Of a stretch of DNA of 64,000 nucleotides, positions 54,530 through 63,029 are shown in pieces. The position numbers and the translations under genes were made by a program. How positions within the stretch are numbered: position 1 is the stretch's first letter; each line of letters begins with the position of its first letter. Source of the DNA: Streptomyces fructofermentans (GTDB taxonomy: Bacteria > Actinomycetota > Actinomycetes > Streptomycetales > Streptomycetaceae); the NCBI RefSeq assembly GCF_014651055.1, contig NZ_BMWD01000005.1, positions 62,001 to 126,000 on the forward strand, read 5' to 3'. Below the pieces are notes generated by a model. The model searched no databases. It had not been told where the DNA came from and was given only the letters and a program-made list of their open reading frames with translations.

Positions 54530-55912
54530 TCACTCGACCGAGCCGTCGACGTCCGCCAGCGGCACCGCGTACAGCACCCGTCCCGTGTCGTCCCCGCGCG
54601 CGGCCCGCCCGCTCAGCGTCCACAGCTCGCCCGTCTCCTGCCAGTAGGAAAGGGACTCGGTGTGCCGGCCCCAGCAGGCGTACGTCGGGTCCGAGCCGCA
54701 CCTCGCGGCCTTGGCTGTGCTCTCGTTCTGCCGCCACAGGGTGCCGTTCCGGTCGCTGCCGCCCGGCGTGTGGCCCGTGTACCAGTCCGCGGCGTCCGCG
54801 CCGTCCGGCCGGTGCGACAGCACGCCCTGGAGCCCGACGGCCTCGGTCTCGTAGGCCTCGTCGGCGTTCACGACGCCCCGGGCGGTACCGGCCAGCAGGC
54901 CCGTGCGCCCGCCCGCGGTGCTGTAGTCGTAGCGCCAGATCCGGGCGTGCTCGCCGCCGCCGGGGCTGAACCACTCGTTGGCGACCAGGCTGTCCGGGGT
55001 GGAGGTGCGGTCCAGGGAGAGGGAGGCGAAGCAGGGGCGCGCGTCGTTGTCGCGCGCCCGGCACGTCCCGCCGGGCAGGTCGTACGAGCCGACCGCCGGC
55101 AGGACGTACCGGTGGCCGTCGGCCGACCAGTGGTCCCCGCTGCGGCCGACCCCGGCCCCGCCGGCGTCGGCGCGCAGGATGCGGTTCATGTCGAAGACGA
55201 GCAGGGCGTCGTCGGGGCCGGTGCCGTCGCCCGCGGTGGTGATCAGCTTGTCCTGGTACCAGACCATGCCGCCGAGGCGGGAGTGGACCGGGGCGAAGTC
55301 CTCGCCGTCGGCCGTCGGGGCGACCAGCAGCACCCAGCGGTAGCGCAGGGCGTCCGGATCGCTCGCGTCGATGAACGCGACCCGGGCGAGGCCCTCCTCG
55401 CCCGCGGAGGCGTCCGCGGCGGACGCGGCGCGGGTCCAGCCGGCCAGGATCACGCGGTCGTCGCCCCACCTGCCGTCCCGGTCGGCGTCACCGGACGTCG
55501 TGACGGACTGCGGCCGCCACTCCTGTGTCGTCGCGTCGCCGCCGTCCCAGCAGTACGCGCGGGTGGCGGCCGGTTCGACGGGCAGGGCCGCGGACTCGCC
55601 CGCGTCGCAGTCCGCCCGGTTGCGCATCGGGTGGTCGGCGCCGTCCAGGACGGTGTCCACGCCGACGGGTCCGCCCATGGCGCCGGTCAGCCTGTCCAGG
55701 GCCGTCCCGTCGGCCAGGTTCTCGCGCAGTTGCAGTCTGCCGATCTCGGCCGACGAGGTGACGGGTGTCAGCGGCCCCGGGTTGTCGCTGCCCGCGGCCT
55801 GCGAGGTGCTGATGATGGTGGCGGCGGCGGTGAGAGCGAGTGCGGCCCCGGACAGAGTGGCCCGCAGGACGCGCCCCTTCTTCCGGCGGCGATGTCTGCC
55901 CCGCTGTGACAT
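54530..55912 (-). CDS. secreted protein of unknown function
   Basis: 460 residues. A signal peptide (basic RGRHRRRKKGRVLR, hydrophobic core TLSGAALALTAAATIIS, cleavage near SQAAGS) indicates export. The mature part has repeating short beta-strand blocks with several Cys (RADCDAG, AYCWDGGD, GGTCRARDNDARPCFAS, CGSDPTYACWGRH), which suggests a disulfide-held beta-propeller-like fold. The closing ESLSYWQETGELWTLSG fits such a repeat. I recognise no enzyme motif. It is a stand-alone gene. Confidence 0.75.
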   Translation of the reverse strand: MSQRGRHRRRKKGRVLRATLSGAALALTAAATIISTSQAAGSDNPGPLTPVTSSAEIGRLQLRENLADGTALDRLTGAMGGPVGVDTVLDGADHPMRNRADCDAGESAALPVEPAATRAYCWDGGDATTQEWRPQSVTTSGDADRDGRWGDDRVILAGWTRAASAADASAGEEGLARVAFIDASDPDALRYRWVLLVAPTADGEDFAPVHSRLGGMVWYQDKLITTAGDGTGPDDALLVFDMNRILRADAGGAGVGRSGDHWSADGHRYVLPAVGSYDLPGGTCRARDNDARPCFASLSLDRTSTPDSLVANEWFSPGGGEHARIWRYDYSTAGGRTGLLAGTARGVVNADEAYETEAVGLQGVLSHRPDGADAADWYTGHTPGGSDRNGTLWRQNESTAKAARCGSDPTYACWGRHTESLSYWQETGELWTLSGRAARGDDTGRVLYAVPLADVDGSVE

Positions 55913-56105
55913 AGGTCCTCCCGTCGTCGGCCAACTGCTGCCCGGGATCCGGCGGTTGGGCCGGGGGCGGCGGATGTGGGGGGCCGTGGGATGGATGGTA
56001 CGTCAGGGGGTGTCGGGTCCGGTCGAATACCCCGTAATCGGTAGGGATCGCGCCAGGCGGTGGTTGACTGTGGCCGGACCCGACCCCCTCGGTGGCCGAT
56101 TCGCC

Positions 56106-57431
56106 CTACCCGGTGACCGGTGCGCCGACCCGGGGGCGCCAGCTGCCCGGCGCCGTGCCGCGCGACCCGAGCACCGCCGGAGCGGTCGAGTGGGGGAGCA
56201 GGCCGAACGGGTCGTCCGGCAGGGTCACTTGGACCTCGGCGTGTTCGCAGAAACGATACGGCCGATGCTCCAGCACCGCCCCCAGATACCGTCGTACGCG
56301 CGACATCTCGGCCCGTACGGTCACGGTCCTGGCCGGGTCGCCGAACATGTCGTCGGCCAGTTCGGCGGCGCTGCGGCCCCCTCGGTGCAGGGCCAGCAGA
56401 TACAGCAGCTCCGCGTGCCGGGGGCTCAGCTCGTGGGTCCAGGTGCCCGTGCCGCCCGCGACGGTCACCGTCCAGCGCCGGGGCTGCGACACGTCCAGGC
56501 CGATACGCGTGGCGTCGCGCGGCGCCGGCACCGTGTCCGAGGCCCGCACCAGCCAGCCGCCGGGCAGCGGCTCCACCGAGCAGGGCCCCAGCGCGGGCAG
56601 CCAGATCCGGTCCGTGCCGATCGCCTTCGGCAGCGCCAGCCGGTCCAGGTACGGCATCCCCGCGACCGCCGCCGTCCAGCCGTCCGTGTCGACGACCAGC
56701 GCGCGCCCCGGGACCTTCGCGAGGATCGGCGCCGCCACCGACCGCAGCCGGTCGAGGGACGTCAGGTGCAGCTCCCGCAGCCGCGCCTCGGCGAGCTTGG
56801 CCACCGAGTCGACCCAGGCCAGCGTCGCCGGATGCATGGTCTCCCAGGGGCCGCTGATGTCGACGACCCCCAGCAGCCGTCCGTCGCGCGGATCGGTGAT
56901 CGGAGCGCCCGTGCAGGTCCAGGCGGCGTGGCTGCGCACGAAGTGCTCGGCGGCGAAGACCTGCACGGGGCGCCGCACGACCGCGGGTGTGCCGACCCCG
57001 TTCGTGCCGACGACGTCCTCGCCCCAGTCCGCGCCGACCTCGAAGCCGAACCCGTCGGCCCTGTGCAGCACGGGCCGGCTGCCCTCGCGCCACAGCACAC
57101 GGCCCTCCGCGTCCGCCACCACCATGATGTGGTGCGCCAGGTCGGCGACCGACAGCAGACCCTCCCGCAGCACCGGCAGGACGTACTGCAACGGCGATTC
57201 GCGCCGCCGCCGCTGCACCTCGTCGGGCCCGAGCACCCCGGCGCGCACGTCGTGGTCGGGGTCGACGCCGCTGCGCAGCATGCGCCCCCACGACTCCCCG
57301 ATGACCGGCCTGGGGTCGAGCGGGGCGCGCTGCCCGGACAGCGTGGCGCTGCGCACCTTGTCGAGCACCCGCGCCGCCTGTGCCGCGTCCCCGGCGGCGA
57401 ACCGCGCCACGTCCATCGACGGCTGCGTCAT
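56106..57431 (-). CDS. GAF-domain transcriptional regulator
   Basis: 441 residues, ATG 57431 with GGGAGGA upstream. The N-terminus (RPVIGESWGRMLRSGVDPD) and the GAF domain (EVGADWGEDVVGTNGVGTPAV, HAAWTCTGAPITDPRDGRLLGVVDISG) match AcoR/DhaR-type sensors of the actinobacteria. The usual AAA+ domain is missing. Instead residues about 330-410 (ELSPRHAELLYLLALHRGG then MSRVRRYLGAVLEHRPYRF) look like a winged helix. Such genes often sit beside aldehyde-dehydrogenase genes, but none is here. A TTGCAA repeat lies upstream. Confidence 0.85.
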   Translation of the reverse strand: MTQPSMDVARFAAGDAAQAARVLDKVRSATLSGQRAPLDPRPVIGESWGRMLRSGVDPDHDVRAGVLGPDEVQRRRRESPLQYVLPVLREGLLSVADLAHHIMVVADAEGRVLWREGSRPVLHRADGFGFEVGADWGEDVVGTNGVGTPAVVRRPVQVFAAEHFVRSHAAWTCTGAPITDPRDGRLLGVVDISGPWETMHPATLAWVDSVAKLAEARLRELHLTSLDRLRSVAAPILAKVPGRALVVDTDGWTAAVAGMPYLDRLALPKAIGTDRIWLPALGPCSVEPLPGGWLVRASDTVPAPRDATRIGLDVSQPRRWTVTVAGGTGTWTHELSPRHAELLYLLALHRGGRSAAELADDMFGDPARTVTVRAEMSRVRRYLGAVLEHRPYRFCEHAEVQVTLPDDPFGLLPHSTAPAVLGSRGTAPGSWRPRVGAPVTG

Positions 57432-57904
57432 GGGGTCCTCCCGAAAGGCCTGAGCGGACAACCGGCCCCGGCCGTTTTTGGCCAAGGGACCCAAGGCCCG
57501 TACCGACTGCACGCCTCATAGTGCCGCCTGACCGTCGCGGAGGGCGACACTCCGCACACGAAGCGGTGATTTCGCGCGCCGCGCGCGGAGCTTGCAACCC
57601 CTTGCAACCCTGGTGGACTTCTCCAGAGTGTCCAAAACTTGACCCGACGCCGTCCTGTGCGGCGCGCGTGCTCCGCTCAACGGGGCCGGACCGGGGGTGG
57701 TGCCGTGTCGGCGCAGCACCACCCCCGTGCCGCGGGCCCGCCGTCCGGCGGACGCCGACGGCCGCACGCGCCCGCCCGACGGGGCCGCGACCACGCGGCG
57801 CGCCGAACGCCGAAGCCGAGGCGGCCGGTTCAGGAGACGCGCCGAACGCCGCAGGCACGGCGGCCGGTTCAGGAGAGAGCCCGAACCCCGCCGCGGCGGC
57901 CGAT
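57432..57904. other. gene-free gap between GAF regulator and aidB-like gene
   Basis: 473 bases. It holds the TTGCAA repeat, the 39-base repeats and the presumed regulator promoter, with no credible coding frame. Confidence 0.6.
57591..57610. repeat. tandem 10-base repeat with TTGCAA cores
   Basis: CTTGCAACCC occurs twice in direct succession, 160 bases before the GAF regulator start. TTGCAA is itself a palindrome, so each copy could be half of a regulator site. Confidence 0.5.
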
Positions 57905-57913
57905 TCAGACGAC
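57800..57913. repeat. three copies of a 39-base repeat at the aidB-like 3' end
   Basis: Copies begin at 57800, 57839 and 57878; the core is GCGCCGAACGCCG...GGCGGCCGGTTCAGGAGA. The third is more diverged and runs into the stop codon of the acyl-CoA dehydrogenase gene. Thirteen codons long, it reads as SPEPAA-type peptide repeats on the minus strand, but no start supports translation. Confidence 0.7.
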
Positions 57914-59539
57914 GGGCCGTGCCCGGTCGACCACCGAGGCGAGGTCAAGGGTGTGCGGCAGGGTCCCGAACGAGGACCCCCAGTTCCCGCCCAGCCGCGA
58001 GCCGCAGAACGCGTCCGCGACCTCCGGCGGAGCGAACCGCACCAGCAGCGACCCCTGGAGCACCAGGGCGACCCGCTCGGCCAGCCGCCTCGCCCGCCCC
58101 TCGACGCCCTCCAGATCGGCCAGTTCGGTCAGCAGGCCCTTGATCGCCCCGTCCAGCCGGTGGTCGGCGCCCCGCGCGAGACCCACCTCCCGCAGATACG
58201 CGTCCAGCGCGCCGGGCTCCCGCTGGAGCGCCCGCAGCACGTCGAGCGCCTGGACGTTGCCCGCGCCCTCCCAGACCGAGTTGAGCGGCGACTCGCGCAG
58301 CAGTCGCGGCATGCCGGACTCCTCCACGTACCCGTTGCCGCCCAGGCACTCCAGGGCCTCGGCCGCGACGGGCGTGCACCGCTTGGTCACCCAGTACTTC
58401 GCTGCCGGCACCGCGAGCCGCAGGAAGGCCCGCTCCTGCTCGCCGCCGTCGTCGTAGGCGGCGGCCAGGCGCAGTCCGAGCGCCGTCGCCGCCTCGGACT
58501 CCAGGGCGAGGTCCGCCAGCACGTTGCGCATCAGCGGCTTGTCGGCCAGCGGGCCGCCGAACGCCTCGCGGTGGGTGCAGTGGTGCACGGCCTGCGCGAC
58601 CGCCTGCCGCATGAGGGCGGCCGAACCGAGCACGCAGTCCAGGCGCGTCGCGGCGACCATCCCGATGATCGTGCGCACCCCGCGCCCCTCCGCGCCGACC
58701 CGGCGCGCCCAGGTGCCGTCGAACTCCACCTCGGCCGACGCGTTCGACCGGTTGCCCAGCTTGTCCTTCAGCCGCTGGATGCGGAACACATTGCGGCCGC
58801 CGTCCTCCAGCACGCGCGGCACCAGGAAGCACGTCAGTCCGTCCGGAGCCTGCGCGAGGACCAGGAAGCCGTCCGACATCGGGGCCGAGCAGAACCACTT
58901 GTGGCCCGTCAGTTCGTACGTCCCGTCCTCGGCGAGGGGCCGTGCGGACGTCGTATTCGCGCGTACGTCGCTGCCGCCCTGCTTCTCCGTCATGGCCATC
59001 CCGAAGAGCACGCCGGCCTTCTCGGACGCGGGCCGCAGACCCTGGTCGTAGACCATGGACGTGAGCCGCGGCTCCCACTCGGCGGCGAGGGCCGGGTCCG
59101 TCCGGAGCGCGGGCACCGCGGCGTGCGTCATCGACAGCGGACAGCCGTTGCCCGCCTCGACCTGCGACCACACGACGAAGGCGGCCGCGCGCCGCACATG
59201 CCCGGCGGGCCGGGCCCACGCCGCCGTGAGGCCCGCCGAGACGCCCTTGCCGAGCAGCCGGTGCCACGACGGGTGGAAACCGACCTCGTCGACGCGGTGG
59301 CCGTAGCGGTCGTGCGTGCGCAGTACCGGCGGGTTCCCGTCGGCCAGGGATCCCCACTCCTGGACCTGCCGGGAGCCCGCGGCGCGCCCGAGGTCCGACA
59401 ACTCCGTGCGCACCTCGTCGAGGAGGGCCGGATCGACATGCCGGCCGACCGCCTCGCCGAGGGCCCGGTCCGCGGTGAAGACGTCGTACCCCACCAGCGG
59501 TGGAGCCTGGTTGGTCACGGTGTGGGTGCTGGCTGCCAT
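57905..59539 (-). CDS. AidB-like acyl-CoA dehydrogenase family flavoprotein
   Basis: 544 residues from ATG 59539 (GTG 59518 possible). Characteristic blocks: VEAGNGCPLSMTHAAVPALR, FGMAMTEKQGGSDVRANTT, ELTGHKWFCSAPMSDGFLVLAQ, RIQRLKDKLGNRSNASAEVEF, and EALECLGGNGYVEESGMPRLLRESPLNSVWEGAGNV. This is the AidB class, which in E. coli belongs to the alkylation response; the natural substrate is unresolved. FAD-binding and C-terminal helical domains are complete. No adaptive-response gene lies beside it. Confidence 0.92.
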   Translation of the reverse strand: MAASTHTVTNQAPPLVGYDVFTADRALGEAVGRHVDPALLDEVRTELSDLGRAAGSRQVQEWGSLADGNPPVLRTHDRYGHRVDEVGFHPSWHRLLGKGVSAGLTAAWARPAGHVRRAAAFVVWSQVEAGNGCPLSMTHAAVPALRTDPALAAEWEPRLTSMVYDQGLRPASEKAGVLFGMAMTEKQGGSDVRANTTSARPLAEDGTYELTGHKWFCSAPMSDGFLVLAQAPDGLTCFLVPRVLEDGGRNVFRIQRLKDKLGNRSNASAEVEFDGTWARRVGAEGRGVRTIIGMVAATRLDCVLGSAALMRQAVAQAVHHCTHREAFGGPLADKPLMRNVLADLALESEAATALGLRLAAAYDDGGEQERAFLRLAVPAAKYWVTKRCTPVAAEALECLGGNGYVEESGMPRLLRESPLNSVWEGAGNVQALDVLRALQREPGALDAYLREVGLARGADHRLDGAIKGLLTELADLEGVEGRARRLAERVALVLQGSLLVRFAPPEVADAFCGSRLGGNWGSSFGTLPHTLDLASVVDRARPVV

Positions 59540-59627
59540 GCCGGCGAACCTACCCTCCGGTACCGCGGTCGTCACCAACCCGCCGCCGCACCCCCGGCAC
59601 CGCGCCGACCAGGTTCCTCCGGACCGG

Positions 59628-60614
59628 TCAGGCGGGCCGCGACAGCGCCGCCAGTTCGTCGGAGCCCAGCGGGTCCTCCTCCGCGGTGTCCGAGGGCCAG
59701 CCCGCGCGGTGGACCGTGTCGAGATAGCGCTCGCCGAGGTCCGGGGCGATCGCCACCGCCGTGAGGTCACGGCGGCCGTCGCGGTCCAGCCAGGCGGACG
59801 CGCCGCTGACGACCGTGCCGGTGGAACCGCCGAACAGGAAACCCCGGGCGGCCAGTCGGCGGCAGGCGCGGATGGTGTCCGCCTCCTCGACGCTCACCAC
59901 GTCGTCCACGTACGACCGGTCGAGCATCGGCGGGGGCACGCTGGTGCCCAGTCCCGGGATCATCCTGCGGCCCGGGGCCCCGCCGAACGTCACCGAGCCG
60001 ACGCTGTCCACCGCGACGATCCGCACCCGGCGCCGCCACTCCCAGAACCAGCGCGCGCAGCCCATCAGGGTGCCCGTGGTGCCGGCCCCGACGAACAGCA
60101 CGTCCAGACCGGGGAAGCGGCGGGCGATGGCCGGTGCCGTGGTGCGGTAGTGGGCCCGCCAGTTGCCCTGGTTGCTGTACTGGTTGAGCCAGACGTACCG
60201 GGCGTCCGAGGCGCACAGCGCCCGCACGTACGCGATCCGGGCGCCGAGCAGGCCGCCGTGCGCGTCGGGCACGTCGATGACGTGCACCCGGCTGCCCAGC
60301 ACCTCCATCATCCGCCGGGTCGGCGGGTTGCACCGGGAGTCGGTCACGCACAGGAACCCGTAGCCGCGGCTCGCCGCGATCACGCTCAGCGCGACGCCCA
60401 GGTTCCCGGACGACGACTCGACCAGGACCGAGCCGGGGCGCAGGACGCCCTCGCGCTCCGCGGCCGCCACCATCTCGGCCGCCGCCTTGAGTTTGATCGA
60501 CCCCGCGAAGTTGAACCCCTCGCACTTCAGGTACAGCGGGAGCTCCATCGCCGCCCGCAGGTCGACGTACAGCTCGTCCTCGTTGAACTCCGAGGGATCG
60601 GAGATAACGGGCAT
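59628..60614 (-). CDS. SbnA-type PLP enzyme for L-2,3-diaminopropionate synthesis
   Basis: 328 residues, ATG 60614 (GAGGGGGG upstream). Cysteine-synthase fold: the PLP Lys is in NFAGSIKLKAAAEM, the phosphate loop is VGAGTTGTLMG, and SSSGNLGVALSVIAASRG is the Asn loop. SbnA condenses O-phosphoserine with glutamate to give N-(2-amino-2-carboxyethyl)-glutamate. The neighbouring SbnB-type dehydrogenase then releases diaminopropionate. Together they mark a nonribosomal peptide or siderophore pathway. It is the last visible gene of the cluster. Confidence 0.88.
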   Translation of the reverse strand: MPVISDPSEFNEDELYVDLRAAMELPLYLKCEGFNFAGSIKLKAAAEMVAAAEREGVLRPGSVLVESSSGNLGVALSVIAASRGYGFLCVTDSRCNPPTRRMMEVLGSRVHVIDVPDAHGGLLGARIAYVRALCASDARYVWLNQYSNQGNWRAHYRTTAPAIARRFPGLDVLFVGAGTTGTLMGCARWFWEWRRRVRIVAVDSVGSVTFGGAPGRRMIPGLGTSVPPPMLDRSYVDDVVSVEEADTIRACRRLAARGFLFGGSTGTVVSGASAWLDRDGRRDLTAVAIAPDLGERYLDTVHRAGWPSDTAEEDPLGSDELAALSRPA

Positions 60615-60673
60615 GTTGTCCCCCCTCTTTCGTGCGCGCCGTGCCGCACCGCGTGCGGCACGGCGCCCGCCGG

Positions 60674-61939
60674 TCAGCCGTACCGGCGCAGTTCGTGGAA
60701 GAACCCGTCGACGACGTGCGGCTCGCCGTGCCGGGTGACCTCGTCGTGGACGAACCTGCCGACCGCGAGGTCCAGGACCCCCAGGCCGAACGGGGAGAAC
60801 ACCACCGTCCGGTCGGCCGGCGCGGTCACCCGGCCGGCGAGCACGTCCGCCAGCGTGCCGTCGAGGAAGTCCCGCCCGCCGGTGAGCCGTTCGGCCAGGT
60901 GCGGTGAGGTCTCCGCCTTCAGGCAGTGCTCCACGTCGTCCACGAAGTTGGCCGAGGCGAGCAGGATCTCGGGGGCGAGGTCGCGCAGCGAGACATGCAG
61001 GACGAGTGGCGCGTGCCCGAACCAGCCCGTGTCGTGGACGTGGGGCTCGGCCGCGACGGTGGCGAACACCAGCAGGTCGCTGGAGCGGATCAGCTCCTCG
61101 GCGCTGTCGTGCACCGTGATCCGGCCCTTGGCGCCCGACCGCTCCAGGTAGCCGCGGAACCCGGCGGCGCTCCCCGCGGACAGGTCGTGCACCCCGGTCT
61201 CCTCGAACGCCCAGCCGGTGGCGGTCAGATGGGTGTGGACGTAGCGGGCGATCAGGCCCGTCCCGACGAACCCGACCCGGGCGGGCCGGGGCCTGCCCCG
61301 GCTGAGCCGGTCGGCGGCCAGCGCCGCCGAGGCGGCCGTGCGCGTGGCGCTGATGATCGAGCTCTCCAGGCACGCGAACGGGTAGCCGGTGTCGGGGTCG
61401 TTGAGGATCAGCACGGCCGAGGCGCGCGGCAGCCCCGCCGCGGTGTTCCCCGGGAAGCTGGAGATCCACTTGATGCCGTCCACGCCGAGCTGCCCCCCGA
61501 TCGAGGCGGGCAGCGCGATGATGCGGGACGACGGGCGGTCCGCGAAGCGCAGGAAGTACGACGGCGGGTTCACCGAGTCGCCCGCGTCGTGCAGCCGGTA
61601 CACCTGCTCGACGAGGTCCGCGATCTCTGGCTCCCGTCCTTCCAGGGCCGCCCCGACCTGGCTGCCGGGTACGACGGTGAACGGGGGAGGGCCGAGCGCC
61701 CCCGGAGCGGGAGCAGGCCGTGCCGGCCGGGGTCCGGGTACGGTCGCGCGGTCCGTCCCCGTGTCCCTCGCGTTCCCGGTGTCCCCGGTGCCTCCCGTTC
61801 CCCCGGCGTCCCCCGTGTCCCTCGCGCCCGTGCTCCCCGTGTCCGTGCTCCCCGTGTCCGTGCCGGGGCCGGGCGTGCCGCCCGCTCCCGCCGCGCCGCT
61901 CTCCGGCGACGCGCCGTCCGCCGTGCCGGTGGCCGTCAT
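60674..61939 (-). CDS. SbnB-type dehydrogenase (ornithine cyclodeaminase fold) for L-2,3-diaminopropionate
   Basis: 421 residues from ATG 61939. Residues about 1-75 are a Gly/Thr/Asp-rich low-complexity run, absent from relatives. The core follows: SYFLRFADRPSSRIIALPASIGG, then VDGIKWISSFPGN, LESSIISATRTAASAAL and the Rossmann loop VGFVGTGLIARY. SbnB oxidatively splits the SbnA product into diaminopropionate and 2-oxoglutarate. Its start overlaps the hydroxylase stop by four bases. A later start is possible, since the extension may not be translated. Confidence 0.85.
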   Translation of the reverse strand: MTATGTADGASPESGAAGAGGTPGPGTDTGSTDTGSTGARDTGDAGGTGGTGDTGNARDTGTDRATVPGPRPARPAPAPGALGPPPFTVVPGSQVGAALEGREPEIADLVEQVYRLHDAGDSVNPPSYFLRFADRPSSRIIALPASIGGQLGVDGIKWISSFPGNTAAGLPRASAVLILNDPDTGYPFACLESSIISATRTAASAALAADRLSRGRPRPARVGFVGTGLIARYVHTHLTATGWAFEETGVHDLSAGSAAGFRGYLERSGAKGRITVHDSAEELIRSSDLLVFATVAAEPHVHDTGWFGHAPLVLHVSLRDLAPEILLASANFVDDVEHCLKAETSPHLAERLTGGRDFLDGTLADVLAGRVTAPADRTVVFSPFGLGVLDLAVGRFVHDEVTRHGEPHVVDGFFHELRRYG

Positions 61940-62940
61940 ACCGCACTCACCTCGATCGTCGGCGCGCAGTCGGAGAGCCGGACCGGGTCGCCCAGCGCGG
62001 CGAGCACCTCGCGCGGGCCCTGGAAGGGCTCCCGGCCGTGCGCGGTACGGATGTTGTCGACGAGCAGCAGGTCGCCGGAGACCCACGGCTCGCGCGCGGT
62101 GTGCGCCTCGTACACCTCGTTGATCAGCCGTACGACGTCCTCGCCGACCGGGTCGCCGCCGCCGTAGCGGGTGGTGAAGGGGAGCCCGTCGGCCCCGTAG
62201 ACGTCGACCAGGTACTCGCGCACCTCGGGGTCCATCGTCCACTCGTTGAGGAAGGCGATCTGGTTGAACCAGCAGCGCCGCCCGGTGACCGGGTGGCGGA
62301 CGACCGCGCTGCGCCGCTGGCGGGTGCGCAGGGAGCCGTCCGGCTGCCAGGCGAACTCGATGGCGTGACTGCGGCAGTAGCCGCTCACGGCGTCGCGGTC
62401 CTCGGTGCCGAACGCCTCGGTGAGCGTCGCCCCTATCTCGTCGTTGTACGTCCGGGAGAGCAGCCAGCCCTCCCGGGCGAACCGCTCGGTCAGCTCGGCC
62501 GGCAGGGCGTCGAGCACGGCCGCCGCGTCGGCGACCACCGTGGCGCCGCCCCCGGCGGGCGCGTCGAGGCAGGCGAACATCATCAGCCCGGGGAACTCCA
62601 GCGCGTAGCTCAGCTCGTGGTGCAGGCACATCTGCTGGTTCGGGGGCCACTTGGAGGAGGAGTGCACGCCGTCCGAGTACGTACGACGGGGTGCGAAGGA
62701 CTCCCGGTCGGGCATGAGGCGTGCGGCCAGCCGGCGCAGGACGACCGCGGCGGTCGCCGGGTCGCGCAGGCCCAGGCCGCGGACCAGGACGCAGCCGTGC
62801 GCGGTGACAGCGGCGCGCAGCGCGTCACGGTGGCCGGCTGCCCAGCCCGCCGCGTCGCCCGCGGCGTCGGCGCGCAGGATCGGAGGACTGCCGGGTCGCA
62901 GGTCGACGTCGGTGAGCAACGCCGGAGAGGAGGGCGACAT
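61936..62940 (-). CDS. TauD/SyrP-type Fe(II)/2-oxoglutarate-dependent oxygenase
   Basis: 334 residues. Jelly-roll core with the metal motif HxE at HHELSY and the second His in RTAHGREPF; Arg in PFQGPREVLAAL can hold 2-oxoglutarate. The HxE variant and blocks GVHSSSKWPPNQQMCLHH and CWFNQIAFLNEW are typical of SyrP/VioC-like hydroxylases, which act on free or carrier-bound amino acids in nonribosomal peptide pathways. Beta-hydroxylation of an amino acid such as aspartate, asparagine or arginine is likely but not shown. Translationally coupled to sbnB. Confidence 0.85.
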   Translation of the reverse strand: MSPSSPALLTDVDLRPGSPPILRADAAGDAAGWAAGHRDALRAAVTAHGCVLVRGLGLRDPATAAVVLRRLAARLMPDRESFAPRRTYSDGVHSSSKWPPNQQMCLHHELSYALEFPGLMMFACLDAPAGGGATVVADAAAVLDALPAELTERFAREGWLLSRTYNDEIGATLTEAFGTEDRDAVSGYCRSHAIEFAWQPDGSLRTRQRRSAVVRHPVTGRRCWFNQIAFLNEWTMDPEVREYLVDVYGADGLPFTTRYGGGDPVGEDVVRLINEVYEAHTAREPWVSGDLLLVDNIRTAHGREPFQGPREVLAALGDPVRLSDCAPTIEVSAV

Positions 62941-63029
62941 CGTGTGCTTCCTTTCGGTCTTGCGGTGTTTCCGGTGGTGCGGGAGTGCGGTGCCGGGGCG
63001 CCGGGCGGGCCGGCCCCCGGCGGGGGTTC

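Noticed and set aside
52391..55909. 1172-codon plus-strand frame antisense to sir, GNAT and the secreted protein
   Set aside because: Crosses several genes and a leader region; simple GC shadow.
57516..57948. Minus-strand frame over the 39-base repeats giving SPEPAA-type peptide repeats
   Set aside because: Its start lies inside the aidB-like gene without a ribosome site, and the peptide is a direct translation of the DNA repeat.
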